From assembly GCA_903851655.1 (NCBI GenBank), contig CAINOV010000298.1, forward strand, positions 1 through 35,849: a stretch of DNA of 35,849 nt, written 5' to 3'. The stretch's first letter is position 1. Each line of letters opens with the position of its first letter. The stretch comes from an uncultured Caulobacterales bacterium (lineage in GTDB: Bacteria; Pseudomonadota; Alphaproteobacteria; Caulobacterales; Caulobacteraceae). The notes below the pieces were generated by a model. The model was not told where the DNA came from and made no database searches. It saw nothing but the letters and a program-made list of their open reading frames with translations. The position numbers and the translations under genes were made by a program. Positions 8,509-19,230 of this stretch are shown here, piece after piece.

Positions 8509-10256
8509 CCCACAGCCTCCGCCCCAACCCCCGCGCCCGTCGCCCTGTTCAAAGCCCCGGCGTTCACAGCCCCGGCGCCTGGTGGCGCCGGGCGACCTGC
8601 GTGGCGCTGGTGGTCACAAGTCTGTCGACCGGCCTCGCCGAAGCCAGCGCCGCGCCGGCGACGCAGGGCAGTGACGCCGCCCTAGTGGGCGCGCCGAAGC
8701 GCGGGCGCGAAGCGGCCTCGCGCCGGACGCACGCCGCGCCGGTCGCCGTGTCGGCCCAGGCGACCGCCACGGACATGCCGGCGACGCTTGTCCAGACCCC
8801 GGTCAATGAGCAGACCGTGCGGGTCGACCTGGGCGGCGGGGGCGTATCCCGGTCGCTGACCCTGCCCCGGGGCAAGTCCGCCGTGATCGAACTGCCGGTG
8901 GATGCGCGGGACGTGGTGGTCTCCAACCCCAAGGTGGCGGAAGTCATCCTGTCCACGCCGCGGCGGGTCTATCTGCTGGGCCAGACCGCCGGCCAGACCG
9001 ACGCCGTGTTCTTCGACGCCGGCGGGCGCCAGCTGCTGCGCCTGGACGTGCGGGTCGATCAGGACGTTTCAGGCATCGCCCAGACCCTGGGCCGGATGCT
9101 GCCGGGCGCCCAGCTCCATGTGGAAGCCGTCAATGACAATGTGATCCTGTCCGGCCAGGTTCCCGACGCCGCTTCGGCGGACAAGGCGGTGCGCGTCGCC
9201 GGCGGGTTCGTGGGCAAGCCCGACAATGTGATCAACATGATGAGCATCGCCGGTCCGGAGCAGGTCATGCTCAAGGTCAGGATCGTCGAGGTCAACCGGT
9301 CGATCATCAAGCAGCTGGGCTTCGACCTCAGCACGCTGGTGGGCCAGACCGGGATGAACCAGTACCTGGCCGGAATCTCGCCCACCTACGGGGTGAACGG
9401 CGCCCTGATGGGCGGCCTGACCGGCGGTTATCAGATCAACACCACGTCGCAGCCGGAACTGTCCGTCCCCTGCGCTGCGGGTACCTGCACCCAGGTGGTC
9501 CACGGACCGTCGTCCGGGATCCCCAACTGGAACACCGCCGTCCCCACGGCCACGGCGGGGTCGACCGGCGTCAACCAGGCCAAGGCGCTGATCCAGGCCT
9601 TCGAGCGCGTCGGCCTCGTCCGGACCCTCGCCGAGCCCAATGTCACCGCCGTCTCCGGCGAGAGCGCCAAGTTCCTCGCGGGCGGCGAATTCCCGGTCCC
9701 GGTCAGCCAGGATTCCACGGGGCGGATCACCGTCGAATTCAAGCAGTATGGCGTCGGACTCGGATTTTCGCCGGTGGTGCTGGGTCCGGGTCGCATTTCC
9801 CTGAAGGTCTCCACCGAGGTCTCGGAAATCAGCAGCCTGAACGCCTTCTCGTCCTCGGGATCCTCGACCGGCTCGACGCTGGTGATTCCCGGCCTGAACG
9901 TCCGCCGCGTGGAAACGACGGTCGAGCTTCCCTCCGGCGGGGCGCTGATGCTCGCCGGCCTGCTGCAGAACACGACCAAGGAAACCCTCGACGCCCTGCC
10001 GGGCCTGATGGAGCTGCCGGTGATCGGCCCCCTGTTCCGGTCCCGCGACTTCCTCAACAACCAGAGCGAGCTGGTGGTGATCATCACGCCCTATCTCGTG
10101 AAGGGAACCAGCCCGGATCAGCTGGCCACGCCCGCGGACGGCCTGGTCATCGCGGGGGACTTCGAAACCGATCTCCTCGGCCACCTCAACTCGGGTTTCA
10201 GCAAGCCGGCGGCAGGCGCCACCTATCAGGGACCTTACGGCTATGTTGTGGAGTAA
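8505..10256 (+). CDS. cpaC: Tad pilus outer-membrane secretin CpaC (RcpA)
   Basis: This is a 583-residue protein starting at the GTG that overlaps the cpaB stop. It has a long, basic signal region whose hydrophobic core is about 31-47, then a low-complexity linker. The pilus N-domain is at about 105-186 (VVVSNPKVAEV), a BON-like domain at about 187-247, and the secretin domain from about 252 to 540. The secretin signatures include EQVMLKVRIVEVNRS, VGLVRTLAEPNVTAVSGE and, near the C-terminus, VETTVELPSGGALMLAGLL with LPGLMELPVIGPLFRS. The multimer forms the pore for the pilus. Because the start is GTG and the leader is long, a slightly downstream start cannot be ruled out. Confidence 0.94.
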   Translation: MTHSLRPNPRARRPVQSPGVHSPGAWWRRATCVALVVTSLSTGLAEASAAPATQGSDAALVGAPKRGREAASRRTHAAPVAVSAQATATDMPATLVQTPVNEQTVRVDLGGGGVSRSLTLPRGKSAVIELPVDARDVVVSNPKVAEVILSTPRRVYLLGQTAGQTDAVFFDAGGRQLLRLDVRVDQDVSGIAQTLGRMLPGAQLHVEAVNDNVILSGQVPDAASADKAVRVAGGFVGKPDNVINMMSIAGPEQVMLKVRIVEVNRSIIKQLGFDLSTLVGQTGMNQYLAGISPTYGVNGALMGGLTGGYQINTTSQPELSVPCAAGTCTQVVHGPSSGIPNWNTAVPTATAGSTGVNQAKALIQAFERVGLVRTLAEPNVTAVSGESAKFLAGGEFPVPVSQDSTGRITVEFKQYGVGLGFSPVVLGPGRISLKVSTEVSEISSLNAFSSSGSSTGSTLVIPGLNVRRVETTVELPSGGALMLAGLLQNTTKETLDALPGLMELPVIGPLFRSRDFLNNQSELVVIITPYLVKGTSPDQLATPADGLVIAGDFETDLLGHLNSGFSKPAAGATYQGPYGYVVE

Positions 10257-10263
10257 CACCGGC

Positions 10264-10989
10264 ATGACGCGCACCCCGCTCATCGCAGTCCTCGTCGCCT
10301 CCGCGATCACCCTCGGCGCCTGCGCCACCGGGCCCGGCGGAGGACACGCGCCGCCGGCCGTCGCGGCCAAGACCGCCAATCCGACCCTGGACCCCAAGCC
10401 GCGGACGGAACTCGACCGCTATCGCGCCGCCACGCGCGAGTCCGACGGGGAACTGGCTCTGGCCCAGCATCCCAGCGGGCGCCTGTCGGAAGCGCAGAAA
10501 GCGGCGCTGATCTCGCTGGCCCAGGCGAACTCGGATCCCGCCAGCTCCGGCTTCGTGATCCGCACGGCCTCCGGCGAGACCGCGTTCGGCGACGCGGCCC
10601 AGACCGCCCGTGCGGCGATGGAGGTCCTGAAGTCCGCGGGTGTCGCCGAATCCCGGATCCAGCTGGATCACTACGACGCAGAGGGCGCCGGGGCGCCCGT
10701 GAAGATCACCTATCGCAGGGTCCAGGCGGTCGGCCCCGACTGCCGGAAGGGTTGGGATGACCTGTCCGCCACCGGATCCAACCGTGTCTATGGTCACTTC
10801 GGCTGCGCCACGGCGGCGAACCTGGCGGCGATGATCGCCAATCCCCGCGACCTGCAGCATCCCGCCACCGAAGCGCCCGGGGACGCGACCCGTCGCGGCT
10901 TCATTCTCGGAAAGTACCGCAGGGGCGAACAGACATCGTCCAGCAAGGACACCCAGGCGTCCGGCGCCGTCTCGAGCGCGGTTCAATAG
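10264..10989 (+). CDS. cpaD: Tad pilus assembly lipoprotein CpaD
   Basis: This is a 241-residue protein from the ATG at 10264, which has GGAG ten bases upstream inside the end of cpaC. An ATG at 10243 would overlap cpaC and put extra residues before the signal. The signal peptide ends in the lipobox LGAC with C20, predicting an outer-membrane-anchored lipoprotein. The middle carries an OmpA-like or OmpD-like segment. The C-terminal half has CpaD-family features such as GPDCRKGWDDL, FGCATAANLAAMIANPRDL and a Cys pair that could form a disulfide. CpaD-type proteins assist secretin function. The gene ends two bases before cpaE. Confidence 0.9.
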   Translation: MTRTPLIAVLVASAITLGACATGPGGGHAPPAVAAKTANPTLDPKPRTELDRYRAATRESDGELALAQHPSGRLSEAQKAALISLAQANSDPASSGFVIRTASGETAFGDAAQTARAAMEVLKSAGVAESRIQLDHYDAEGAGAPVKITYRRVQAVGPDCRKGWDDLSATGSNRVYGHFGCATAANLAAMIANPRDLQHPATEAPGDATRRGFILGKYRRGEQTSSSKDTQASGAVSSAVQ

Positions 10990-10991
10990 CC

Positions 10992-12383
10992 ATGACCTAC
11001 ACCCTGCCCGATCAGAGTGTTGACCAGGACCCGTTCGAGGCCAGTCTCGACACGCACGAACCCCAGTGGGTCGACAGCGCCCCGTCGGAGCCCGCCTACG
11101 CCGCCCATGGCGTCGACCCGATTCCGGCGGGTCCGCCGGCCGTCGGCGGCGCACTCGTGTCCCTGGACGACTCGGCCGCGGGCGAACTGCCCGTCCCGAG
11201 GATCGCCATCCATTTCTTCTGCCGCCACGAAGAAACCGCGGCCGCCGCCGCCCGGGCCTCGTCGGACCGGCGGCTGTCCCGGGCGACCCCCAAGGTCCTG
11301 CGCGGCGGGCTGACCGAAGCGATCGCCATCTACCAGGAGCAACCGACTCCGCCCCTGATCGTCGTGGAGTGCCTCGAGCCCGGCCTGGAGCTGCTGCAGA
11401 AGCTCGAGAGCCTGGCCGAGGTCTGCGACCCGAACACCAAGGTGGTGGTGATCGGCGCCTCCAACGACATCGCCCTCTACCGCGAACTCATGCGCCGCGG
11501 GGTCAGCGAGTATCTGGTGCCGCCGATCCAGCCGCTGCAGCTGATCCGAACCATCGCCGGCCTCTACGCCGATCCGACCACGCCGTTCGTCGGCCGCACC
11601 GTGGGCTTTGTCGGCTCGAAGGGCGGCGTGGGCGCGTCGACGATCGCCCACAACATCGCCCACACCCTGGCGGAGCAGGTGAAGGTGAATACGGTGGTGG
11701 CCGATTATGACCTGGCCTTCGGCACCGCCGGTCTCGACTTCAACCAGGATCCCCTGCAGGGGGTGTACGACGCCCTGCACCAGCCCGACCGGCTGGATCC
11801 GGTGTTGCTGGACCGGATGACGGCCCGCTGCACCGACCGCCTCAGCCTGTTCGCCGCCCCCGCCACCCTGGACGATGTCTACGAGTTCGGCCCGGAGGTG
11901 TTCGAGGAGGTGTTCAACCGCATCCGCACCACCGCGCCGTTCGTGGTCCTCGACATTCCGCACATGTGGAACGCCTGGGTGAAGCAGACCATCCTGGCCT
12001 GCGACGACCTGATCATCGTGGCGACGCCGGAGCTGGCCTCCCTGCGCAACGCCAAGAACATGATCGACCTGATCCGCAAGGCGCGCCCCAACGACGCGCC
12101 GCCCCGGCTGATCCTGAACCAGATGGGCGTGCCCGGCCGACCGGAAATTCCGGTGAAGGAGTTCGCCAAGGCCCTGCAGCTCGAGCCGGCCCTGGTGCTG
12201 CCCTTTGACGCCAAGCTGTTCGGCGAGGCCGCAAACAACGGCCAGATGCTGGTCGAGGTCAACCCGAAAGCCAAGTCCGTGGAAGGCCTGCTGGAGTTCG
12301 CCCTGGCCCTGTCCCGACGCGAGGCCGCCCCGCCGGCGCCGAAGACCCGCTCACTGATCGAACGCCTTCTGAAGCGCGCCTGA
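10992..12383 (+). CDS. cpaE: Tad pilus localisation/assembly ATPase-like protein CpaE (TadZ)
   Basis: This is a 463-residue cytoplasmic protein. Residues about 70-190 form an atypical receiver-like domain (PLIVVECLEP, then KVVVIGASNDI). Residues about 200-440 are a MinD/ParA-like fold. The P-loop reads GSKGGVGAST (208-217). The signature lysine K210 is present, but the second P-loop lysine is replaced by A215, as is common in TadZ/CpaE proteins, so ATP hydrolysis may be weak or absent. VVADYDLAFGTAGLDF and VLDIPHMW follow as the switch regions. In Caulobacter CpaE is needed for polar placement of the secretin. The gene lies within a run of tightly packed cpa genes. Confidence 0.93.
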   Translation: MTYTLPDQSVDQDPFEASLDTHEPQWVDSAPSEPAYAAHGVDPIPAGPPAVGGALVSLDDSAAGELPVPRIAIHFFCRHEETAAAAARASSDRRLSRATPKVLRGGLTEAIAIYQEQPTPPLIVVECLEPGLELLQKLESLAEVCDPNTKVVVIGASNDIALYRELMRRGVSEYLVPPIQPLQLIRTIAGLYADPTTPFVGRTVGFVGSKGGVGASTIAHNIAHTLAEQVKVNTVVADYDLAFGTAGLDFNQDPLQGVYDALHQPDRLDPVLLDRMTARCTDRLSLFAAPATLDDVYEFGPEVFEEVFNRIRTTAPFVVLDIPHMWNAWVKQTILACDDLIIVATPELASLRNAKNMIDLIRKARPNDAPPRLILNQMGVPGRPEIPVKEFAKALQLEPALVLPFDAKLFGEAANNGQMLVEVNPKAKSVEGLLEFALALSRREAAPPAPKTRSLIERLLKRA

Positions 12384-12399
12384 AGGAGGAACGGGAACC

Positions 12400-13899
<1,500 letters not shown>

Positions 13900-13910
13900 G
13901 GAGACAGCCG

Positions 13911-14900
13911 ATGGACATGTCATCGATCTGGCCCATCGCCGCCGCCCTGCTCGGCTTCGTGGCCATCGCCGGGGTCGGGTGGGTTCTGGTGGGCGAGGAG
14001 AACACCAGCGCCAAGGCCACCAAGCGCCTGGGCGCGGTGGCGGCCGACAGCAAGTCCGAGACGTCCCGCGCCCGGTCGTCCATGGACAACCAGGTCGCCC
14101 GCCGCAAGCAGATCCTCCAGACGCTGAAGCAGCAGGAGAACCAGGACCGCAAGGCGAAGCTCAGTCTCGAGTCCCGGCTGATCCAGGCCGGACTGTCCCT
14201 GTCGGTCCGCGACTTCTGGATCGGATCGGGCATCCTGGGCGTGATCTCCATCGTCATCGCCCTCCTGCTCCGTGCGCCGATCCTGGCCTCCGTGGGCGTC
14301 GGCTTCGCGGCGGGGCTCGGCGCGCCGCGGTGGATCATGTCCAACATGGCCAAGGGCCGCGCGAAGAAGTTCACCGAGGAATTTCCCAACGCCATCGACA
14401 TCATCGTCCGCGGCATCAAGTCCGGCCTGCCGGTCCATGACTGCATGCGCCTGATCGCCGCGGAGAGTCCGGAACCCCTGGCCAAGGAGTTCAAGAAGCT
14501 GATGGAGAGCATCTCGGTCGGCACGTCCATCGATCAGGCCCTGGAGAAGATGTACGACCGCATGCCCACCTCGGAGGTGCGGTTCTTCTCCATCGTGCTG
14601 GCCATCCAGCAGAAGACGGGGGGCAACCTGGCCGAGGCCCTGAACAACCTGTCGGTGGTGCTGCGGGCGCGGAAGCTGCTGCGGGAGAAGATCAAGGCTC
14701 TGTCCGGCGAAGCCGTGGCGTCCGCCTTCATCATCGGCGCCCTGCCGCCCGGGATCGGCCTGATGGTCACCCTCACCTCCCCCGGCTACATGAACCCGCT
14801 GATCAATGATCCGCGCGGGCATGTGATTCTCGGCATCGGCATCGGGATGGAGATGCTCGGCATCTTCGTCATGCGCCGCATGATCAACTTCAAGTTCTGA
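13911..14900 (+). CDS. tadB: Tad pilus inner-membrane platform protein TadB
   Basis: This is a 329-residue member of the T2SSF/GspF family. There is a membrane segment at about 9-28, a basic and polar cytoplasmic stretch, and a pair of hydrophobic helices at about 105-140. The GspF domain contains EEFPNAIDIIVRGIKSGLPV and TGGNLAEALNNLS, and two C-terminal helices end RRMINFKF. Together with TadC it transmits motor force to the growing pilus. It starts 11 bases after cpaF with GGGAGA upstream and ends 10 bases before tadC. Confidence 0.93.
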   Translation: MDMSSIWPIAAALLGFVAIAGVGWVLVGEENTSAKATKRLGAVAADSKSETSRARSSMDNQVARRKQILQTLKQQENQDRKAKLSLESRLIQAGLSLSVRDFWIGSGILGVISIVIALLLRAPILASVGVGFAAGLGAPRWIMSNMAKGRAKKFTEEFPNAIDIIVRGIKSGLPVHDCMRLIAAESPEPLAKEFKKLMESISVGTSIDQALEKMYDRMPTSEVRFFSIVLAIQQKTGGNLAEALNNLSVVLRARKLLREKIKALSGEAVASAFIIGALPPGIGLMVTLTSPGYMNPLINDPRGHVILGIGIGMEMLGIFVMRRMINFKF

Positions 14901-14910
14901 GGACAGGCCC

Positions 14911-15912
14911 ATGGAAAGCGTCATGGCCCTGTTCGAGCCGGCCAACCTGCTTTCGGTGTTCGTGGCGGTCGTGGTGTTCGCCACGGTGGTCACCCTGGTG
15001 ACGCCGATGATGTACCGCGACCGCCTGAGCGACCGGATGAAATCGGTGGCCAGCCGCCGGGACGAGCTGCGCCGGATCGCGCGGGCCCAGATGCGCAACG
15101 AAGCCCCGACCCTGAGGCAGACCGACGAAGGCTTCTACAAGAAGGTCGTCGATCAGCTGCAGCTGTCGCGGCTGCTGGAAGACCCGAAGGTGGTGGACAC
15201 CCTGGCCCAGGCCGGTTTCCGCGGTCCGCGACCGGTTTCGACCTTCTATTTCTTCCGGTTTGTCACACCGTTCGTCTTTCTGATGTTTGCGATCGTCTAT
15301 CTCTATGTGCTGAAGGCGATCGAATGGCCGCCGATGACCAAGATCACGGCCTGCGTCGTCCTGTTCGTCGCCGGCTTCTATGCGCCGAACGTCTATCTGC
15401 AGAACGTCATCACCAAGCGCCGCCAGGCCATTGTCGGGGCGTTTCCGGACGCCCTGGACCTGCTGCTGATCTGCGTCGAATCCGGCATGTCCATCGAGCT
15501 GGCCATCCAGAAGGTGGCCACCGAGATCGGCACCCGCTCCATCGAGCTGGCCGAGGAGCTGACCCTGCTGAGCGCCGAGCTGTCCTATCTGCCCGAGCGC
15601 AGGATGGCCTATGAGGGCCTGTCGAAGCGGGTGAACTATCCCGGGATCAAGGCGGTGACCACGGCCATGACCCAGGCGGAGCGCTACGGCACGCCGCTGG
15701 GCACGGCGCTGCGGGTGATGGCCAAGGAAAACCGCGAGCTGCGCATCGCCGAAGCCGAGAAGATCGCCTCCCAGCTGCCGGCGAAGCTGACCGTGCCGAT
15801 GGTCCTGTTCTTCCTGCCGGTGCTGTTCCTGGTGATCCTGGGACCGGCCTACATCAAGGCCACGGACACCACGACCAAGAGCGACACGCAACAGCGCATG
15901 CGCGCCCATTGA
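14911..15912 (+). CDS. tadC: Tad pilus inner-membrane platform protein TadC
   Basis: This is a 333-residue second GspF-type platform protein, paralogous to TadB. It has a membrane segment near the N-terminus (about 12-34) and hydrophobic pairs at about 105-155. The T2SSF core contains AFPDALDLLLICVESGMS and TQAERYGTPLGTALRVMAKE. A strongly hydrophobic C-terminal helix, PMVLFFLPVLFLVILGP, follows. A GAGG ribosome site precedes the ATG. This is the last gene of the rightward Tad run. The next gene, tadD, is convergent 30 bp away. Confidence 0.93.
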   Translation: MESVMALFEPANLLSVFVAVVVFATVVTLVTPMMYRDRLSDRMKSVASRRDELRRIARAQMRNEAPTLRQTDEGFYKKVVDQLQLSRLLEDPKVVDTLAQAGFRGPRPVSTFYFFRFVTPFVFLMFAIVYLYVLKAIEWPPMTKITACVVLFVAGFYAPNVYLQNVITKRRQAIVGAFPDALDLLLICVESGMSIELAIQKVATEIGTRSIELAEELTLLSAELSYLPERRMAYEGLSKRVNYPGIKAVTTAMTQAERYGTPLGTALRVMAKENRELRIAEAEKIASQLPAKLTVPMVLFFLPVLFLVILGPAYIKATDTTTKSDTQQRMRAH

Positions 15913-15942
15913 CGGCGGCGGCGGCGGTCGCGGGCGAGGCTG

Positions 15943-16827
15943 TCAGGGCTGCTTGATCGGGACAACCTTGGACCCGGCGGGCGCGGGCGCCACGCTCTTG
16001 GCGGCGGCCTGGGTCAGCGGCGCGGCCGCGGCAGGCTGGAGCGACTTCAGATAGGCGAGATTGGCCGACGCCACCGCGGGCGGAAGATCTTCCCGGATCA
16101 GTTGCTCCGCCTCGTCCAGCTTTCCCTCGAGGCCGATGACCAGGGCAAGGTTCTGCCGCACCTGCACCGTGGCGTCCGGGCGCACCACCGCCCGGCGCAA
16201 CAGCGCCTCCGCTTCGGCGCGTTCGCCCTTGGCGGCATGGAACATGGCCAGGTTTGACAGGACGGCGGGATTTTCCGGCGACAGGACGAGGGCGTGGTTA
16301 TAGGCCTCCAGCGCCTCGCCGGGACGCTGGCTCTGTTCCAGGGCCACCCCCAGCAGCGAGAAGGGTCGCCAGTCCTTCGGAGCGAGGCGGCTGGCCTGCT
16401 TCAGCGGCTGTATGGCGTAGAAGCCCTGCCGCTCGCTGATCCGCGCCCGGGCGATCTCGAGGATCGCCTCCACATTCTCCGGGTGCAGCGTCGTGACCTT
16501 GGTGGCGGCGGCGTCGGCCTCGTCATAGCGCCCGAGCTGGCGCAGGGCGACCGCCAGCCGAACGCCCGCCTCGGCGTCCATCGGGTCGACATCGGTCTCG
16601 TGCGACCAGAAGGCGGCGCGGGCGAGGGGGTCCAGCCGCTCTGCCGCAGCGCGCTCGGCCGGCAGGGCCTTGCGCAGGGGCTGCGGCGCCGCAGCCTTGG
16701 CCGGGGCGGGGGCGGATTGAGCCGCCTTGGCCGGCGGGACGGCGACGCCCGGATCCGCAGCCAGCGCCGGACCGGCCAGCATCAGGGCTGCGAGAATGGT
16801 TGCGATGGAGGAGCTGTTCGTACACAT
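15943..16827 (-). CDS. tadD: Tetratricopeptide-repeat protein, TadD-like
   Basis: This is a 294-residue protein from the ATG at 16827. The reading frame extends 20 residues further upstream but only there begins a proper signal peptide (1-23, ending ALA). After an Ala/Pro-rich linker (about 25-60), TPR-type helical repeats run from about 75 to 250, for example YNHALVLSPENPAVLSNLAM, followed by another Ala/Pro-rich tail. TadD lipoproteins or periplasmic TPR proteins are standard Tad components that help assemble the secretin. Here the signal lacks an obvious lipobox cysteine. It is transcribed against tadC, so it has its own promoter. The ribosome site is weak, so the start is uncertain. Confidence 0.8.
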   Translation of the reverse strand: MCTNSSSIATILAALMLAGPALAADPGVAVPPAKAAQSAPAPAKAAAPQPLRKALPAERAAAERLDPLARAAFWSHETDVDPMDAEAGVRLAVALRQLGRYDEADAAATKVTTLHPENVEAILEIARARISERQGFYAIQPLKQASRLAPKDWRPFSLLGVALEQSQRPGEALEAYNHALVLSPENPAVLSNLAMFHAAKGERAEAEALLRRAVVRPDATVQVRQNLALVIGLEGKLDEAEQLIREDLPPAVASANLAYLKSLQPAAAAPLTQAAAKSVAPAPAGSKVVPIKQP

Positions 16828-16883
16828 GATGGCGCATCCCGAAGCCGCGGCGATCTGCCCGGCGCAGTGTCTTCGCCGTCGCC

Positions 16884-16899
16884 TCAATTTTGCGTTAAC
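16884..16899 (-). promoter_or_regulatory. Possible CtrA-like box between tadD and the M17 peptidase gene
   Basis: TCAATTTTGCGTTAAC matches TTAA-N7-TTAAC with one mismatch and lies 57 bp upstream of the tadD start. It could coordinate tadD with the main Tad run. Evidence is one weak motif. Confidence 0.3.
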
Positions 16900-16931
16900 A
16901 CATTTGCGGCGGTTGTCATGGAGTGCCGGTC

Positions 16932-18317
16932 TTGACCCACCCTCGCGCGAACCTGATCGCCGACAGCGCCGCCGCCGGAACGGTCTGGCTGGTGACGGAG
17001 GCCGCCTTTGCCGAGCGGTCGGCGGCGGACCCCTCCCTGGCCGCGCTGGGGGCCCTGCACGACTTCGCCGGCCAGGCGGGACGCCTGATGGCCCGGAGCG
17101 GCGCGGCGGGACCGGAGGCCTGGTTCGGGCTGGGCCGCGCGCCGGGCTCGGTCATGGCCCTGCGGGCCCTGGCGGAGCGGTTGCCCCCCGGAGACTGGCG
17201 AATCGCCGGAGAGTGTCCCTGGCCGGTCGCCGATATCGCCCTGGCCTTCGCCCTCGGCGGCTATGTCTTTGATCGCTACAAGGCGACCAAGGCCCGCCCG
17301 GGCCCGCGCCTGGCGGTGGGCGCCGCGGCCGAGCCCGCCCTGGCGACGGCGGCGGCCTGCGCCCTGGCCCGGGACCTGATCAACACGCCGGCCTCCGACA
17401 TGGGCCCGGCGGAGCTGGAGCAGGCGGCGCGGACCCTGGCCGCCGCCCACGGTGCGGAAGTCTCGGTCACCACCGGCGACGCCCTGCTGGCGGAGAACTA
17501 TCCGGCCGTGCACGCCGTCGGTCGCGCCGCGCCCCCCGCCCGGGCGCCGCGGATGATCGAGATCGGCTGGGGCGACCCCGCGGCGCCGGTGGTGGCCCTG
17601 GTCGGCAAGGGCGTGACGTTCGACTCGGGCGGCCTGGACCTGAAGCCGTCCTCCGGCATGCGCTGGATGAAGAAGGACATGGGCGGGGCGGCGCACGCCC
17701 TGGCCCTGGGCCAGCTGGTGATGGGCGCAAACCTTCCGGTGCGGCTGATCATCCTCGTGGCCGCCGTGGAGAACGCCGTGTCCGGCGACGCCATGCGGCC
17801 CGGGGACGTGCTGCACACCCGCAAGGGGCTGACGATCGAGATCGGCAACACCGACGCCGAAGGGCGTCTGATCCTGGCCGACGCCCTCACCCGGGCGGCG
17901 GAGCTGGACCCGGTGCTGACCCTGGATTTCGCCACCCTGACCGGCGCCGCGCGGGTGGCCCTGGGTCCGGACGTGCCGCCCTTCTTCACGGACGACGACA
18001 CGCTGGCCGCGGACCTCGCCGCCGCCGCCCGGGCGACCGAGGATCCGGTCTGGCGGCTGCCCCTGTGGGACGCCTATGACGAGGCGCTGGAGTCCGACAT
18101 CGCCGACCTGAAGAACGATTCCGACCCCTGGGCCCAGGCCGGGTCGATCACCGCCGCCCTGTTCCTGCGCCGCTTCGCCCCCGCCAGCGCCTGGGCGCAT
18201 TTCGACATCTTCGCCTGGCGGCCGCGCAAGCTGCCGGGCCGCGCCTTCGGCGGGGAGGCGCAGGCCCTGCGCGCCAGCTATGAGATGATCCGCCGGAGAT
18301 TTGGAGCGTCCTCATGA
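16932..18317 (+). CDS. M17 leucyl aminopeptidase family protein
   Basis: This is a 461-residue cytoplasmic di-metal aminopeptidase. I prefer the TTG at 16932 because GGAG (16920-16923) sits eight bases upstream. A GTG at 16923 overlaps that site, so the start is uncertain by three residues. The catalytic C-terminal domain shows VGKGVTFDSGGLDLKPS (K226, D231), MKKDMGGAAHAL (D249) and the family signature NTDAEGRLILADAL, with D308, E310 and R312 as metal and bicarbonate residues. The N-terminal domain is divergent, as in the shorter PepB/YpdE-like group. The gene overlaps the next one by ATGA, so the two peptidases are coupled and may act on the same peptides. Confidence 0.92.
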   Translation: MTHPRANLIADSAAAGTVWLVTEAAFAERSAADPSLAALGALHDFAGQAGRLMARSGAAGPEAWFGLGRAPGSVMALRALAERLPPGDWRIAGECPWPVADIALAFALGGYVFDRYKATKARPGPRLAVGAAAEPALATAAACALARDLINTPASDMGPAELEQAARTLAAAHGAEVSVTTGDALLAENYPAVHAVGRAAPPARAPRMIEIGWGDPAAPVVALVGKGVTFDSGGLDLKPSSGMRWMKKDMGGAAHALALGQLVMGANLPVRLIILVAAVENAVSGDAMRPGDVLHTRKGLTIEIGNTDAEGRLILADALTRAAELDPVLTLDFATLTGAARVALGPDVPPFFTDDDTLAADLAAAARATEDPVWRLPLWDAYDEALESDIADLKNDSDPWAQAGSITAALFLRRFAPASAWAHFDIFAWRPRKLPGRAFGGEAQALRASYEMIRRRFGASS

Positions 18318-19156
18318 CCGATGCTCGCACGCTGCTCGCCCGGGATGGCGTGGCCGCCGACCGGCTCGAGGGCGTCGTCGCCGCGCGCCGATACCGACGC
18401 ACGGCCCGTCGCCGGGTGATCGACCCCGTCGCCCCGCTCCGCCGCGCCCCGCAACTGGAGGCGGAACAGCTGTCCCAGCTGCTGTTCGGCGAAACCGTCG
18501 AGGTGCTGGAGGAGGCCGAGGGCTTCGCCTTCGCCCAGGCCGGGCGCGACGGCTATGTGGGTTATGTGGACGCCGGAAGCCTGACCGCCGCCGCCGAAGG
18601 GCCGGCGGAGCTGATGCGGGTCCGGGTGCTTCGGACCCACGCCTATACCGAACCCTCGATCAAGTCGCTGCCGGAGGGGCTCTATTCGCTGAACGCCCTG
18701 GTCGCGCCGGACGCCCGGGAGGGTCGCTTCATCAAGGCCCTGGACGGGGGATGGTTCGTCGCCGACCACCTGGCCCCCCTGGGCGCGTTCGAGACCGATC
18801 CGGTGGCGGTGGCGGAGCGCTTCATCGGGACGCCCTACCTCTGGGGGGGCAATGAGAGCCTCGGCCTCGACTGCTCCGGCCTGGTGCAGCAGGCCCTGCG
18901 CGCCTGCGGTCGCGCCTGCCCGCGGGACTCCGACCAGCAGATGGCGCTGGGGCGGCCCGTCGATCCCGAGCAGGGCCTCGACCGGGGCGACCTGGTGTTC
19001 TGGCGGGGCCATGTGGGCTTCATCGCCGGCGAGAACGCCCTGCTGCACGCCAATGGCCACCACATGGCGGTGGTGAAGGAGCCCCTGGACGAGGCCATCC
19101 GGCGGATCGAGGCCGCGGGCTCCGGCGCGCCGACCGGCTACCGCCGCCTCTCCTGA
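18314..19156 (+). CDS. NlpC/P60 (C40) peptidase with two SH3-like domains, no signal peptide
   Basis: This is a 280-residue protein starting at the ATG overlapping the M17 stop (ATGA). Two bacterial SH3-like domains at about 33-92 and 98-155 precede a C40 domain at about 160-270. The catalytic triad is C187 in LDCSGLVQQAL, H233 in WRGHVGFI and H245 in LLHANGHHM. It has no signal peptide or membrane segment, which places it in the cytoplasm. This architecture matches YkfC-type gamma-D-Glu-meso-diaminopimelate endopeptidases that digest recycled muropeptides. The neighbouring M17 aminopeptidase fits such a pathway. The exact substrate is inferred. Confidence 0.88.
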   Translation: MTDARTLLARDGVAADRLEGVVAARRYRRTARRRVIDPVAPLRRAPQLEAEQLSQLLFGETVEVLEEAEGFAFAQAGRDGYVGYVDAGSLTAAAEGPAELMRVRVLRTHAYTEPSIKSLPEGLYSLNALVAPDAREGRFIKALDGGWFVADHLAPLGAFETDPVAVAERFIGTPYLWGGNESLGLDCSGLVQQALRACGRACPRDSDQQMALGRPVDPEQGLDRGDLVFWRGHVGFIAGENALLHANGHHMAVVKEPLDEAIRRIEAAGSGAPTGYRRLS

Positions 19157-19172
19157 CCTCCGGACACGACAA

Positions 19173-19202
19173 CGCCGCCGCCTCGGGCAGGAGGCGACGG
19201 CG
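19173..19202. terminator. Hairpin between convergent genes, possible bidirectional terminator
   Basis: CGCCGCCGCCTC (19173-19184) pairs with GAGGCGACGGCG (19191-19202) over 12 bp with one mismatch and a six-base loop. It lies 17 bp after the C40 peptidase stop and about 28 bp beyond the convergent cytochrome gene's stop. No T-run follows on either strand, so its action as an intrinsic terminator is doubtful. Confidence 0.4.
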
Positions 19203-19230
19203 CGTGACGTTCAGAGCTTGACCGCAGGCG

